The notes under the pieces were generated by a model. That model saw only the letters and a list, made by a program, of their open reading frames with translations, was not told where the DNA came from and ran no database searches. Of a stretch of 32,365 nucleotides of DNA, positions 9,771-19,853 are shown in pieces. The stretch lies in assembly GCA_051453625.1 (NCBI GenBank), contig JBOZIK010000001.1, positions 169,383,253 through 169,415,617 of the forward strand. The letters run 5' to 3'. Source of the stretch: Welwitschia mirabilis. Its lineage: Eukaryota > Gnetophyta > Gnetopsida > Welwitschiales. Made by a program: the position numbers and the translations under genes. Within the stretch, counting starts at the first letter, position 1; the number at the start of each line of letters is the position of its first letter.

Positions 9771-10105
9771 TGGTTCAACAGTGCATCATGCTTGGTAGGT
9801 TAAGTTCTCAGACTTTTCCCATATCTTTTGATACATTGAGATCACAGTGGCTGCTCAAGCATAGTTCAGATACTCCACTCCAGCATGGTTAAGATGCTCT
9901 CGACTGTGTGTTTTCCTATAAAATGAGCTTAGTTCTGTTTGCAGGGTTTGGACTGTCACATTTTTTATAGACCTAAATTTGATCCAATTCTCTAATTTAT
10001 TTGATGATTTTAAATTTTAACTTTAAGAGGGATAATTTTTCTTGTTAAAAAATAATATTACATCTATAATTCCATAAAAGTCAAGCACCGATAATCATAA
10101 AGACA

Positions 10106-10335
10106 TTTTTCTTGAAGTATTAGACTTTTTAATTTCTATAAGTTTATCTTTTTAATTTCTGTAAGTTTTAATTTCTATAAATTTTCATCTTTTTAATTTC
10201 TGTAAGTTTTTGTTTTTTTAAATTTTTGTACGATTTCATCTTTTTAATTTCTGTAACTTTTCCTCCTTTATTTTCTGTAAGTTTTTATCTTTTTAATTTT
10301 TGCAAGTTTTCAATTTCTGTAATTTTTCTTTCCCA
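10106..10335 (+). repeat. T-rich minisatellite in gypsy C leader, right part
   Basis: At least six irregular copies of a unit near CTTTTTAATTTCTGTAAGTT continue the array at 8440-8749. A 69-codon plus-strand frame (10226-10435) is a translation of this T-rich DNA. Confidence 0.75.
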
Positions 10336-10820
10336 CATTAGTTTTGCTTTTGAAGCTTACCATTATTTTTCAAATAAAATTTGCACTTTACATCCATTAT
10401 TGGTAGAATTTCTCTCTTGTACTTCATTTACCTAGAAGGGAGTTTTCCATCTCTGTGTAAAGAAATTTTATTTTTAACCTTTCATGGAATAGAAAGGGAA
10501 TGTTTTACCAAAAAAGCATCAGTGGGAGAAGTAATTTATTAGCTAAATAATTAACGAAGAATTAGTAGACTTTAGTTCAAGAACATAAGGTGAGAAAGTT
10601 TTAGTTTCTAGAATAAAGAAAGATGACTTTTCTACTTTTCAAATTAATTTACCTATTTCTGAAATCCAAAAGTACTTTTCCTATTTTTGAAAATAGTTCA
10701 CAAATTTTTGAAAGTTTATCAATTTCTAAAAGTTATCTTTCAATTTCTGAAAGTAGTTCATTTAAACCATCTTCCTCTTCAAATTCTACTTTTTAAACAC
10801 TTTATCCTTTTCAACCTATA
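10336..10820 (+). other. Gypsy C leader before gag
   Basis: Non-coding leader with short echoes of TTTCTGAAAGT-like sequence around 10650-10760. No domain is recognisable. Long leaders before gag are common in Athila/Tat elements. Confidence 0.6.
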
Positions 10821-11740
10821 AAAATATCTATCTCTGCTTTTACTCGTGCTTCTACCTTAACCCTTAAGGAGCTAATAGTGCAAAGGAAGAAAGAAATCCA
10901 AGCCCTCTTTGACCTATCTAAGGGAGATGATGTGGAGCTCAAAAATTTACAACCTTACCCTACTTTTTTTGGAGATGATGATGAATACCCCCTAAAACAC
11001 ATAGTGAAATTTGAGTAACTCACTCATATTTTGGGAAATATAAAAAGGAAGGTTATAGATAGGACCTCCATGATCATCTTTTCTTTCATCCTTAAAGGCA
11101 AAGCTAAGAATTGGTTAAAAATAATTCCACATAAAAGTATTAAGAGCTAAATACAAGTTCAAGATGCATTTATCAAAAGATTCATGAGTGAGGTAATCAC
11201 AAGGAAAATAAGAAAAGAAATCACCAACTTTACACAACAACCTCATGAGGTTTATCCAACAACTTATGAAAGATTTTTAATTATTGTTTCATCTAATCCT
11301 GTAGATGAATTTACACAGGTAGAACTTGTCAATTCCTTTTATAGTGGATTGAATATCTAAATCAATCAACTAGTAGATTTTTCACATGAAGGAAATTTAT
11401 TAAACTTAATTTCGATAATGCTTGGGAATTTTTAAAAGATTTGATAGAAACAAATCAAATATGGCCTAAACCAATCATTAAAGAAAATAAAACTATAAGG
11501 TAAATGTTGAAAGAGATGAAGAAAGTACAACATGAAGAGCAAGCTAGCCCTAGCAATCTAGTTCAAAATCTTAGCAATGCATTCACTAAGGCCTTAGTTA
11601 ATGCAAAGATGTTAAATCAACAACCTCAACCTCCTTGTAAATTTTGTGAAGATAACTTCCATTACACCAAAGATTGTCCTATTTTACCAACCTATGAAGT
11701 GATCAACAATTTTAGCAATGAAATAGGGGATCAAAGTTAA
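10821..11740 (+). pseudogene. Gypsy C gag (capsid and nucleocapsid), frameshifted
   Basis: The first part reads as a plant retrotransposon Gag capsid: KELIVQRKKEIQALFDLS, then KGKAKNWLKIIPHKSIKS, then IQVQDAFIKRFMSEVITRK and FTQVELVNSFYSGLNI. These match the W-x-x-L...F-x-x-F-F layout of the retrotrans_gag family. Stops interrupt it (TAA 11016-11018 sits where CAA is likely). Near 11400 a frameshift moves the reading to the frame of an open stretch, 11504-11740. That stretch has a CCHC zinc knuckle (Cys45, Cys48, His53, Cys58, in CKFCEDNFHYTKDC), the RNA-binding part of nucleocapsid. No start codon is certain. Confidence 0.85.
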
Positions 11741-12349
11741 CTTTTAGATACTCTTTTGATAATACATATAGGGGAAATAACTTTCAGTCTAACAATTTTG
11801 AACCCAATAACTTTTCAAATAACTTTTACTCTAATACCCTTAGAGAAATAAGGGAAGGAATAAAGAAATATAAGAGGCCTCTAATGAGAATATGGAAAAC
11901 TTTATAGGCATGTTTCAACAAAACATGTTAAGAAACCAAAGATCTCAAGACTCCCTTACAACCCAAACCATTCCCAACCCAAATGATGTTAAGAAGGATT
12001 GGAAGATAGTGACAAGAAGTGGACATGATAGAAATCCCAATGAAGAACCCTTACTTCTTACAGCCAAGAATCCAAGTGAGAAGATCCAAGCCATGATGAT
12101 GACATAGAAGTTCTTGAGTAATCTAGCTTTCTTTTAGTTCCTACAGCAAAATCCAATCATAACACAACAATGAGAACATGAGAAATAAACCCATAACTCC
12201 TTCGTTAGAAAGATTAAATACTAATTCTACTTACAATAACTATTTTAAGAAAATTATATAAGATGTGAGCAGTACCTTATCTTTCTAGAAAATATTGCAA
12301 GACAATCATAGATACAAAAATATTTAAAAGGACTTACTCAAGAGAAAAC
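11741..12349 (+). pseudogene. Gypsy C gag-to-protease linker, decayed
   Basis: Downstream of the zinc knuckle, an open stretch at 11892-12107 carries ENFIGMFQQNMLRNQ and DWKIVTRSGHDRNP. A similar low-complexity Q/N/P linker precedes the protease in Athila-like polyproteins, where a TRSG-type motif is common. Stops follow on both sides. Confidence 0.5.
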
Positions 12350-12830
12350 AAAAAATCACCATACCAAGTAGGATGTTCATTGCACAATCCCTTTTCAACT
12401 TGGTATCATAAAAATGTCTAAAATTCAAAGACCCAGAGGCCACTATGATTAGTGTTACATCGGAGGAAAGTAAAAAGATCAAAAAAGCTTTAATAAACAT
12501 AGGAGCATGTATCAACATTATGTCATTTCACATCTGTAAAAAGTTTGGGTTAGAGAACAAGATTGGATTAACAAAAATTGTATTGGAACTAGCTAATTCA
12601 ACTCTTAAAAAACTAATTTGAGTTATTAAAGATTTGGTCATATAGATTAAAGAGACCTTTTACCCTATAGATGTGGTTATCATTAATGTATAACACTAAT
12701 GAGGATACCCTTTACTCTTAGGAAGAGATTTTTATGCAACAACCCATTGTATTATTGGCACATAAATCAAAATGATAGAATGCCTTGTAAGGAATACAAA
12801 ATTATTATTAGATTCTTTGATGTGGCTGAA
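12350..12830 (+). pseudogene. Gypsy C aspartic protease remnant
   Basis: The frame contains KKALINIGACINIMS (active-site region) and about 70 codons later YPLLLGRDFYATTHCIIGT, the two blocks of a plant gypsy retropepsin (usually ALxDLGA and PLILGRPFL). The catalytic Asp is replaced by Asn (AAC at 12496-12498), a G-to-A change, so even without the stops it would be inactive. The enzyme normally cuts Gag-Pol during particle maturation. The minus-strand frame 12324-12518 is a shadow. Confidence 0.7.
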
Positions 12831-13076
12831 AAAGATATGAAAGAAGATTCTAATGTTGAGTAATAAATTAGACCCTTCATACTTATTCAACATTACCCTT
12901 TAGAAGAAAATATCCTTACTTTACACAATTCAACTTTATTTGATGATCTTAAAGAATGTTAAGGAATCCTAAGAGATCTTAATTTCTCTAATCCATGTAA
13001 TCTCAATAATAACCTCTTAAGCAGTTAATAAAGTGATGATGAAAATAGTAGTGAGGAGAATAAAAACAATAAATAA
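12831..13076 (+). other. Gypsy C interior, no recognised domain
   Basis: Follows the protease. RT should begin about here but no RT motif is visible. The sequence ends at a 20-base N gap. Confidence 0.5.
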
Positions 13077-13096
13077 NNNNNNNNNNNNNNNNNNNN
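13077..13096. other. Assembly gap, 20 N
   Basis: Short run of N inside gypsy C. Confidence 0.97.
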
Positions 13097-13455
13097 TCTA
13101 ATAAAGGATAGACTTGTTCCTTCTAATGCAACAATTCAACCTTAGGAATCTATCCATGTTTATCCATATCTTTCAGTTATGCTTCCATGTGATAGACAAA
13201 GTAACATCTTTTCCTACTAAGTCCACTTTACTTATGCCTTTAATGATAACTCTTTTCAAAAGTATGACTTGAGATATCTTGAAATTCTAAAATGGGGTAA
13301 ATCTTATTTTCTTGATGATAATCCATGCTTAGAGTGGAATCTTAGGAAACTTCTTAAGTATGTTAAACCTATCCTAATCAATCATCTTAAGAAGCTTCCT
13401 CAAAATTCTTGGATTTATAATAGCATCATTGATGTTTTTTATTTTCAATATTAAT
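13097..13455 (+). pseudogene. Unknown reading frame in gypsy C between protease and integrase tail
   Basis: A frame with only two stops in about 118 codons. The last 61 codons (13269-13454) are open and start MRYLEILKWGKSYFL, with a Lys/Leu-rich middle such as LRKLLKYVKPILINHLKK. It occupies the place of RT but shows none of the RT motifs. It may be a short ORF specific to this non-autonomous family or a captured fragment. I do not recognise it. Confidence 0.35.
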
Positions 13456-13719
13456 CTTTAAATAAAATTTCTCTTTCAAATTCTTTATATCTTGAGTTTG
13501 ATAAGAGATTGTTTTCCATGAAATAAATGAATTCTTTTATCTCTTATAATGCTAATGAATTTTATAAATTGAAATTATTATTTAGTCATGTTGTTTATTA
13601 CCAATTGATTACTCTAAAAAATGCATGTATACACATTATGATCTATCAATTGGTTTCCATTTAGTTTGATTTTTACTTTTTTCAAAAAACATAATACAAT
13701 AACATCGAACCACAGTCTT
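13456..13719 (+). other. Gypsy C interior, unassigned
   Basis: AT-rich, without an open frame or motif. Confidence 0.45.
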
Positions 13720-13799
13720 AGAAAAATAAAATTTCTTTTTCTTTCAAATAAAGTATTTAATAGTATTTAAGATCTAAGTAATACTTTTTTTCTTAATGC
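13720..13799 (+). repeat. Direct repeat flanking gap, left copy
   Basis: The segment with CTTTCAAATAAAGTATTTAA and ATTTAAGATCTAAGTAATAC recurs at 14403-14486 with several base changes. It runs up to the gap. Confidence 0.75.
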
Positions 13800-14402
13800 N
13801 NNNNNNNNNNNNNNNNNNNNNNNNNNNNNNNNNNNNNNNNNNNNNNNNNNNNNNNNNNNNNNNNNNNNNNNNNNNNNNNNNNNNNNNNNNNNNNNNNNNN
13901 NNNNNNNNNNNNNNNNNNNNNNNNNNNNNNNNNNNNNNNNNNNNNNNNNNNNNNNNNNNNNNNNNNNNNNNNNNNNNNNNNNNNNNNNNNNNNNNNNNNN
14001 NNNNNNNNNNNNNNNNNNNNNNNNNNNNNNNNNNNNNNNNNNNNNNNNNNNNNNNNNNNNNNNNNNNNNNNNNNNNNNNNNNNNNNNNNNNNNNNNNNNN
14101 NNNNNNNNNNNNNNNNNNNNNNNNNNNNNNNNNNNNNNNNNNNNNNNNNNNNNNNNNNNNNNNNNNNNNNNNNNNNNNNNNNNNNNNNNNNNNNNNNNNN
14201 NNNNNNNNNNNNNNNNNNNNNNNNNNNNNNNNNNNNNNNNNNNNNNNNNNNNNNNNNNNNNNNNNNNNNNNNNNNNNNNNNNNNNNNNNNNNNNNNNNNN
14301 NNNNNNNNNNNNNNNNNNNNNNNNNNNNNNNNNNNNNNNNNNNNNNNNNNNNNNNNNNNNNNNNNNNNNNNNNNNNNNNNNNNNNNNNNNNNNNNNNNNN
14401 NN
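13800..14402. other. Assembly gap, 603 N
   Basis: Unsequenced DNA inside gypsy C between the unknown frame and the integrase tail. The flanks are near-copies of each other, so the gap may reflect a repeat the assembler could not resolve. An apparent 220-codon frame here is an artefact of Ns. Confidence 0.97.
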
Positions 14403-14486
14403 AAAAAATAAAACTGATATTTATTTTTCTTTCAAATAAAGTATTTAATAGGATTTAAGATCTCAGTAATACTTGTTTTCTTAATG
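14403..14486 (+). repeat. Direct repeat flanking gap, right copy
   Basis: Near-copy of 13720-13799, offset by about 690 bases, with several substitutions and a small length difference. Confidence 0.75.
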
Positions 14487-14616
14487 CTTTAACTTGATTT
14501 GGTATTCCCTCATTATTTTATCTTATGTTGGTGTGTTCTTATTCTTGACTCTTACTTTTTATTTGCCATCCCTTGAAACTTTTTTCTTCTAAAATAACTC
14601 ATCCAAAAAGCTATAC

Positions 14617-14805
14617 AATACTCAAGTGCATCTTTTGCATAACAAGTTAATCTCTAAATGGTTAGGTCCTTACCTTATCGAAAAATTTCATTCTAATGGC
14701 TCTGTTGAGATTTTAAATTTACAAACCAAAGGTATCTAAAACGTTAATGGACAAAGGCTTAAAATTTATACATCAACTGATGATTGTACTTATGCCTTGA
14801 ATTGA
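14617..14805 (+). pseudogene. Gypsy C integrase C-terminal tail
   Basis: One frame reads LLHNKLISKWLGPYLIEKF and then NGSVEILNLQTKG, stop, NVNGQRLKIY, ending at TGA 14803-14805. This matches the end of plant gypsy integrases (KLxSRWxGPF/Y...G-VEI...VNGQRLK), the DNA-binding tail after the catalytic core; GPY is at 14665-14673. The catalytic core itself is absent from the sequenced part. One in-frame stop (TAA) breaks it. This is the firmest sign that the element once carried pol. Confidence 0.82.
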
Positions 14806-16284
14806 GTAGAAGTAATTAACTTGGAAGACCCCTTTAAAGAAAAGAGGAGGATCTTCCCTTTGCCATTTTCTAAATCTTCTTTTATCTTTTTTTCTTGGTT
14901 TAAGTTATGATGCTACTTGATCATCTCTAACTTGATTAATGTTCGAATTTCATATGTCTTATCATGATTTAAGTAATTTCTTATTTTTGGCATTATAGTA
15001 AAAAATATTGGATTCAGCAAATCTTCAGATATTTAAATATCTAAACAAATATTCTTGATTACTTGATTTTAGAATCAACTATGTTAATAAGATGCTTATT
15101 GACTATCATGTGTTTTGTTATTTTACTTTAACGATCAATTAATGCTTTTGAAATGGGATTCCAAGTGATAAAACATAATAATTAAAAAGGAAACAAAATA
15201 AAAAATTAACCCTCTTTAAAAATATACCCTAATGTCCTACTGCAAGTGCACTAGGGTAAATTTTCCCGAGAGGAGCCTTTGGCAATGTGATATGGTAGCT
15301 ATGTAAACTCCACCAGAGGGTCAGTGGGGCACGATCTAGCTTTTCTTATAGATCCTTACTTTCTTGGAAGTGGTTGCACTCCTCTCGTCATGAAGAATGG
15401 TATTTCTCAACATCCCACTTAATTCCCATTATCCTAAGATAAAATTCCTGTGGACTTTTAAGCATATTGATCATTAGATGATGTTATAGTAAGGTACTAT
15501 GGTTGCTAAAGCTGAAAATAAATTGAATTATAGTCCAAACATAAATTGGTAATTTTCAAATAATCTTTAGATATTGGTCCTTTCACTGCCTTATCAAATG
15601 ATAAACTATGATATTTTTACAAATCATGCATCTTTACATCAAGTAGTCTTATGATTTTCTCCAAGGAATCTTTCTAGGTTTAAATTTATGGCAAAATAGT
15701 TAATATTCTCCTTGTTTGATGTTGTCCATTGTTAATTTTGATTTTCTTAGTTACAAATTAGTTGTCTTAAAGTCAGTTACTTGCTTTTTCATAAAACAAT
15801 GGTAAGAACTTTATCATTTTCTAGTTTTGTTATTAAAAATTCTCAAGTCCTAATCCACAATGAATATTTAACCATTTATTTTATTTCCATTTTTTTCCTT
15901 TTTCAATTGTATTTTTTTGTTTTTGCCTTTCTTTCTTATTTTATGTCCTTTGTTACTTGTAGCTAATTCTTTCTAATTATCACAAGTCCATTTGCTTAAA
16001 AATTTAGGACAAATTTTTTATTTACTTTGTGGGGTGTGGAATCTCTGGAATCCTCAAAATATTTGTTTTAATTGAAAGAAATTTATTTAATCAAAATATG
16101 TGTTTCATACATCTAAAAACTCGGAATATATCTTCCACATGATGTTAAAATGAAATTTCCTTTTTTTATGCACTCTATGTTTAACAATATAAGATCTTTT
16201 ATACTAGAATTATGTTTTATCCTTTTTCCAGTTTGGCTCACTTTATCCTTTTTCACAAGTCTTTGTCACAAACTGACAAATGCT
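14806..16284 (+). other. Gypsy C 3' non-coding region
   Basis: About 1.5 kb between pol and the 3' LTR, the place where some Athila elements carry an env-like ORF. No env-like frame is supported. The 61-codon frame 15781-15966 is hydrophobic because the DNA is T-rich. A more complex block at about 15235-15400 (ATTTTCCCGAGAGGAGCCTT, GGGTCAGTGGGGCACGATCT) may be a conserved structural part of the element. Confidence 0.55.
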
Positions 16285-16293
16285 TAGTGGGGG
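16285..16293 (+). promoter_or_regulatory. Gypsy C polypurine tract
   Basis: TAGTGGGGG, four bases before the TG of the 3' LTR. A GTGGGGG-type tract is usual for Athila/Tat elements. Confidence 0.75.
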
Positions 16294-16818
16294 CTATGTT
16301 ATGAACCGAATTTGTCATATTTAGCATCATGATTTGATTGTGTTTTTAGGTTCTTTTTATAAGTTTAATGCTTATATGGACCAATTTTGATGATGAAGTC
16401 TAAAGACAAAAAATTAATAATAATTTGGATCAAAGTGGAATAATTATGAAGCATTTGAAAAAGACATGCGAAGAAGATGTTATGCAAAGAAGATGTTACA
16501 TCAAGAAGACATTCCAAAAGTCACCAAAAAGACACATGAAAGACAAGAAGCCATGAGAAGATGAAAGATCAGTAGTCATCCACCTAGTCGTTCAGAAGAC
16601 AAGAAGGTATGTAAGAGACATGAATATACAAAACAAACTCCAACATTTATGTAATCATTTATATAATAGCTTTTGATCTATTATGACTATTTGGTAATCT
16701 CCATAGTCATTCTAAATACTACAAATACCCCCCTTAGGTCCCCCATTTATTCATCTTATTTATGTAAATTATTCTTATGATATTTGAAAAGCGATTGAGC
16801 AAGGGATCCATCCACTAG

Positions 16819-16897
16819 TTGTAGAGAAGGGCTTTCCTTGGTGTTGGGTTATGTCTCCTTTATTGAGAAGTTGTCACTTTGTAATTATTGCAAAGAA
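16819..16897 (+). repeat. 79-base near-identical repeat, left of gap
   Basis: Matches 16999-17077 with one difference seen by eye (GGGTTATG against GGGCTATG). Each copy contains one LTR tandem unit and the start of the next. Confidence 0.88.
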
Positions 16898-16898
16898 A

Positions 16899-16998
16899 NN
16901 NNNNNNNNNNNNNNNNNNNNNNNNNNNNNNNNNNNNNNNNNNNNNNNNNNNNNNNNNNNNNNNNNNNNNNNNNNNNNNNNNNNNNNNNNNNNNNNNNN
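16899..16998. other. Assembly gap, 100 N
   Basis: Exactly 100 N, a conventional length for a gap of unknown size, placed inside the tandem units of the 3' LTR. Confidence 0.97.
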
Positions 16999-17077
16999 TT
17001 GTAGAGAAGGGCTTTCCTTGGTGTTGGGCTATGTCTCCTTTATTGAGAAGTTGTCACTTTGTAATTATTGCAAAGAA
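16999..17077 (+). repeat. 79-base near-identical repeat, right of gap
   Basis: Second copy of 16819-16897. It is followed by a further diverged unit ending TATAACTAG at about 17136. The apparent 83- and 87-codon frames in this region are repeat translations across Ns. Confidence 0.88.
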
Positions 17078-17550
17078 GGGTGTTCTTGACGTTGGATTAT
17101 GTCTCCTTCATTGAGGAGCTCTTACTTTATAACTAGATGTGAAGCATTTCAATTAATAAAATATTGGTTGGTTTTCTCTTTTATAAATTTTTTTTTCTCT
17201 TCCTTATAGCTTATGTTATTACAATTAAGTTATAGGTATCCATAAGTTGATATAGGTTATAAGGATCAACTTGGATACAACAAGTTGATTGACTAGTTAG
17301 AATGTGTATTTAGGTTGCATTGCATTTATTTTTTCATTTCATCTTGCATTGCATTTTAAATTCTAAAATTAGATTTAAATTCTATTCCAAAATCGTTTAC
17401 AGTAATTTTTTAATTTTCTCTTCCATAATTCCTCTCTAGAGTATGATAAACAAGTTGATTCCCATATACTAGTGCATTCTTGTATCCATTTTATTAAAGA
17501 TTTATAGGTATCAAAGATTAAAGATTCATCACAGGGTTCACACTTCAATA

Positions 17551-17555
17551 GTTAC
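17551..17555 (+). repeat. Gypsy C target-site duplication, right copy
   Basis: GTTAC directly after the 3' LTR; the left copy is GTCAC. Confidence 0.85.
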
Positions 17556-17894
17556 ACTAACCTAAGTATAAAGCTTATTCATATGGCTTATTCATAAACC
17601 GTTACTAACCAAAATAATAGTATTATATAATACTCAACTTATGACAAAACAACAAGTTTGTAACAAAGTTTCATTATGAATGAGTTATTAATTATATCAA
17701 ATATTAATTCCTTTACTTTTGTTTATTTTTGCTACTTATGAAACAAGTTTCATGGCTATTAAGCATACTAATCAAAGCTTCTACATAAAACATATTTTCA
17801 CGCTTCCAATTCTACATAACTCTAACATTGTATTAGAGCATTCCTACTTCAAATTATAATGTGCGTTAAAGCAATTTCACACTAAATTCTAACA
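17556..17894 (+). repeat. Copia B 5' LTR, right piece
   Basis: Continues the LTR broken at 7321 and aligns with about 21006-21348, including GAAACAAGTTT and AAAGCTTCTA. It ends TTCTAACA, a common copia LTR end before the tRNA-Met site. Confidence 0.78.
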
Positions 17895-17906
17895 TGATAT
17901 CAAAGT
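17895..17906 (+). promoter_or_regulatory. Copia B primer-binding site, tRNA-Met type, degenerate
   Basis: TGATATCAAAGT against the standard copia site TGGTATCAGAGC: 9 of 12 bases match, and the three differences are all G-to-A or C-to-T. It follows the LTR end without a spacer, as expected. This fixes the plus orientation of copia B. Confidence 0.7.
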
Positions 17907-19853
17907 TAAAGGTTAAAGTTCTTGAATGTTAAATATGGAGCTAAGAGACAATAGGCTTAAAGCCCCAAATTAAAGTTCTAAAATGTTAAAGATGAACATG
18001 ATGAAACACTAAGTCTAGATCTCATAGTTTCAATCCTAGAAATATAAAGTTGAATTCGAATAAAGTTTATTTCTAGCTAAAGCTTAAGATGTGGTACTAG
18101 GAAAAGAAGCTTATTGATGAAATAGAAGAAGCTATAATAGAAGATTGTAATTATTAATGAAGCTAAACAAATTCATTTGTTTCATTAAATAAAAAAGGTA
18201 ATCAAGTTTTAGTTACAGTGGAAGTTAAGATTTGAACATACATCATAATGATTCATCTACATTGAGAATCTATAAAAGGGTAAAAAGTGAAATCATTTTT
18301 TTATCGAATGTTAAGTTTTTTAAAATAGTTACAAAATACAAATCACATGAGTCCTAATTAAGCTCCGATAGTTCATGTTTAATGATATGAGTTTTGTTGA
18401 AGAACTAGAAGATGGCTCTACTAAAGATTAAGACCTCGTAATCATAGTTATTGAAAATAAAAGAATGACTCATGATTTTAGAGATAAAAATTAATAACAT
18501 TCAATGAAGATTGTCCATTTACAAAATACTAAAATATCACATAGCAGTAATAAGTGAGAATGAGTTTCATGTGGTAAATAAAGCATTAAATCATACATTC
18601 TAGAGTGATGAACTAGTCAATCTAATATAGATAGGACATATAAAGCTAGCATCCTTAATGTTTTCTATCAACATCTACTAAAACACCTAGTGATAAAGCT
18701 ATGAATCTAGAAATGTAATAGCAAAGATAATTAAGTGTTATTTCTATTCAATAAAGACAAAGTTAGCTAACCACTAAATAAGTTTATTTAGAAGCCAAGA
18801 TGGAATAAGAGATTTCATTTTCTACCATAATGAAACATTAAGACCCTCTTTCATCCTTTCTATTTATTAATCATCCTTCATCCTTTCTATCTCTTAAAAC
18901 ATTGTTATTGACAAAAAAATGTTTTACAAGATAATACTAACATCATCTTATTCTACTTTCTTAAATAAATTCTACAAATATATACTTCTGAATGTACAAT
19001 TTTTGAATTATATCAAGTATGCTTTTTTAAATTTGGTAATAAATGAATTATTAAATTGAATCATGGAAAATTAAATAAAACTTCAAAATTATTTCTAGTC
19101 CCTTGGTGAAATCTATAAAACAATGTTTATACAAAGGAAAAAGAGGAAACATTCATTTTTACCTTTTTTTCATGACTTATGAAAAAGAAAGCACTATAAA
19201 ATGGTTCAAAATGCTTGTATATAACTTGAGTTATTTGTGCATCCTACGAGTAAGTCCATATTATTCACCATGAATTTATTGAAGCAATGGCATTATATTT
19301 ATTATGTTTCTTCTTTTATTACCTCATGCTATATCATTACATCAAGAATGATGTGAAGTTCAAACTCTGTTGCTACACAGTGGCAATTAAAGGATTCAAA
19401 AATGAGAATTAGACATCACTAGAAAATAACAAGGATTACACATTTAAACAAAGTTACTCCATGTTTCTATGGCTAATTAAAAAAGTTCTTGTATTAGAGA
19501 CTTAATTCAACCTTTAATATATTTGAAAGCTATGTAACTTATAATAGATGAAAAAGATAAGTTGCAACTAAAAAGCTAATCCATGGTATAGAAGACATCA
19601 TAGCAAGAAATTTCGTCACCTAGTAAAAACAAAGAGAGAGTTTTTTTAAAACTAAAAGAAAACAAAAATGATGGGCAACATAGAAACACTTCAATAATAG
19701 CCAATGAAGGACAATGATGAAATACTTCAATAGCAGCTAAGCAAAAATAAAGAATGATAGTAAAATAATTTAGTAGTAGATTAATAAAACAAAAGCATTA
19801 TCCACCTAGATAAAGTGAAGAAAAGCCTAATACTAAAGTAAAAGAACAAAATA
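17907..19853 (+). other. Copia B interior, coding-poor
   Basis: About 1.9 kb of AT-rich DNA in the place of gag and pol. No Gag, protease, integrase or RT motif is visible in any frame. Small duplications occur at about 18847-18897 (CATCCTTTCTAT twice) and 19662-19740 (two units of about 46 bases with ACTTCAATA). The element is probably a non-autonomous derivative. Confidence 0.55.

Larger units (their letters stand above)
8750..10105 (-). mobile_element. Element D: polyadenylated retrocopy inserted in gypsy C
   Basis: The insertion interrupts the T-rich array. Read on the minus strand it ends with AATAAA (8777-8782), 20 bases of sequence and then seven A (8750-8756), the layout of an mRNA 3' end. 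A decayed coding frame without visible introns precedes it. This suggests target-primed reverse transcription of a host or transposon mRNA. The 5' edge near 10105 is approximate, and the target duplication cannot be told apart from the T-rich repeat. Confidence 0.65.
7322..17550 (+). mobile_element. Gypsy C: Athila/Tat-type LTR retrotransposon, degenerate
   Basis: A 10.2-kb element with two LTRs, a tRNA-Asp-type primer site, a long leader, gag with a zinc knuckle, a protease remnant, an integrase C-terminal remnant and a GTGGGGG purine tract. Order and signals fit the Athila/Tat side of Ty3/gypsy. RT, RNase H and the integrase core are not visible. The space between protease and integrase tail is under 1.9 kb including 623 N, too short for a full pol, so this copy or its parent was internally deleted. 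A sample of about 130 LTR bases compared by eye differs at about 13 positions, so it is an old insertion but younger than copia B around it. Confidence 0.85.
16297..17550 (+). repeat. Gypsy C 3' LTR
   Basis: Starts TGTTATGAACCG and ends CACTTCAATA; the terminal CA has become TA. It aligns with 7322-8343 but is about 230 bases longer because of extra tandem units and 100 N in the middle. Its TATA site has decayed, while AATAAA is kept at 17155-17160. Confidence 0.88.

Noticed and set aside
9584-9892. A 102-codon plus-strand frame as a gene
   Set aside because: It is antisense to a frame with much better protein character on the minus strand and a matching poly(A) end.
13796-14458. A 220-codon plus-strand frame
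   Set aside because: Almost entirely N; the few real codons at the end are repeat sequence.
15781-15966. A hydrophobic 61-codon frame as an env-like protein of gypsy C
   Set aside because: T-rich DNA yields Phe/Leu/Ser-rich frames. There is no signal peptide followed by an ectodomain, and it is too short.
16819-17136. A CRISPR-like array
   Set aside because: Units are contiguous LTR tandem repeats without spacers, in plant nuclear DNA.
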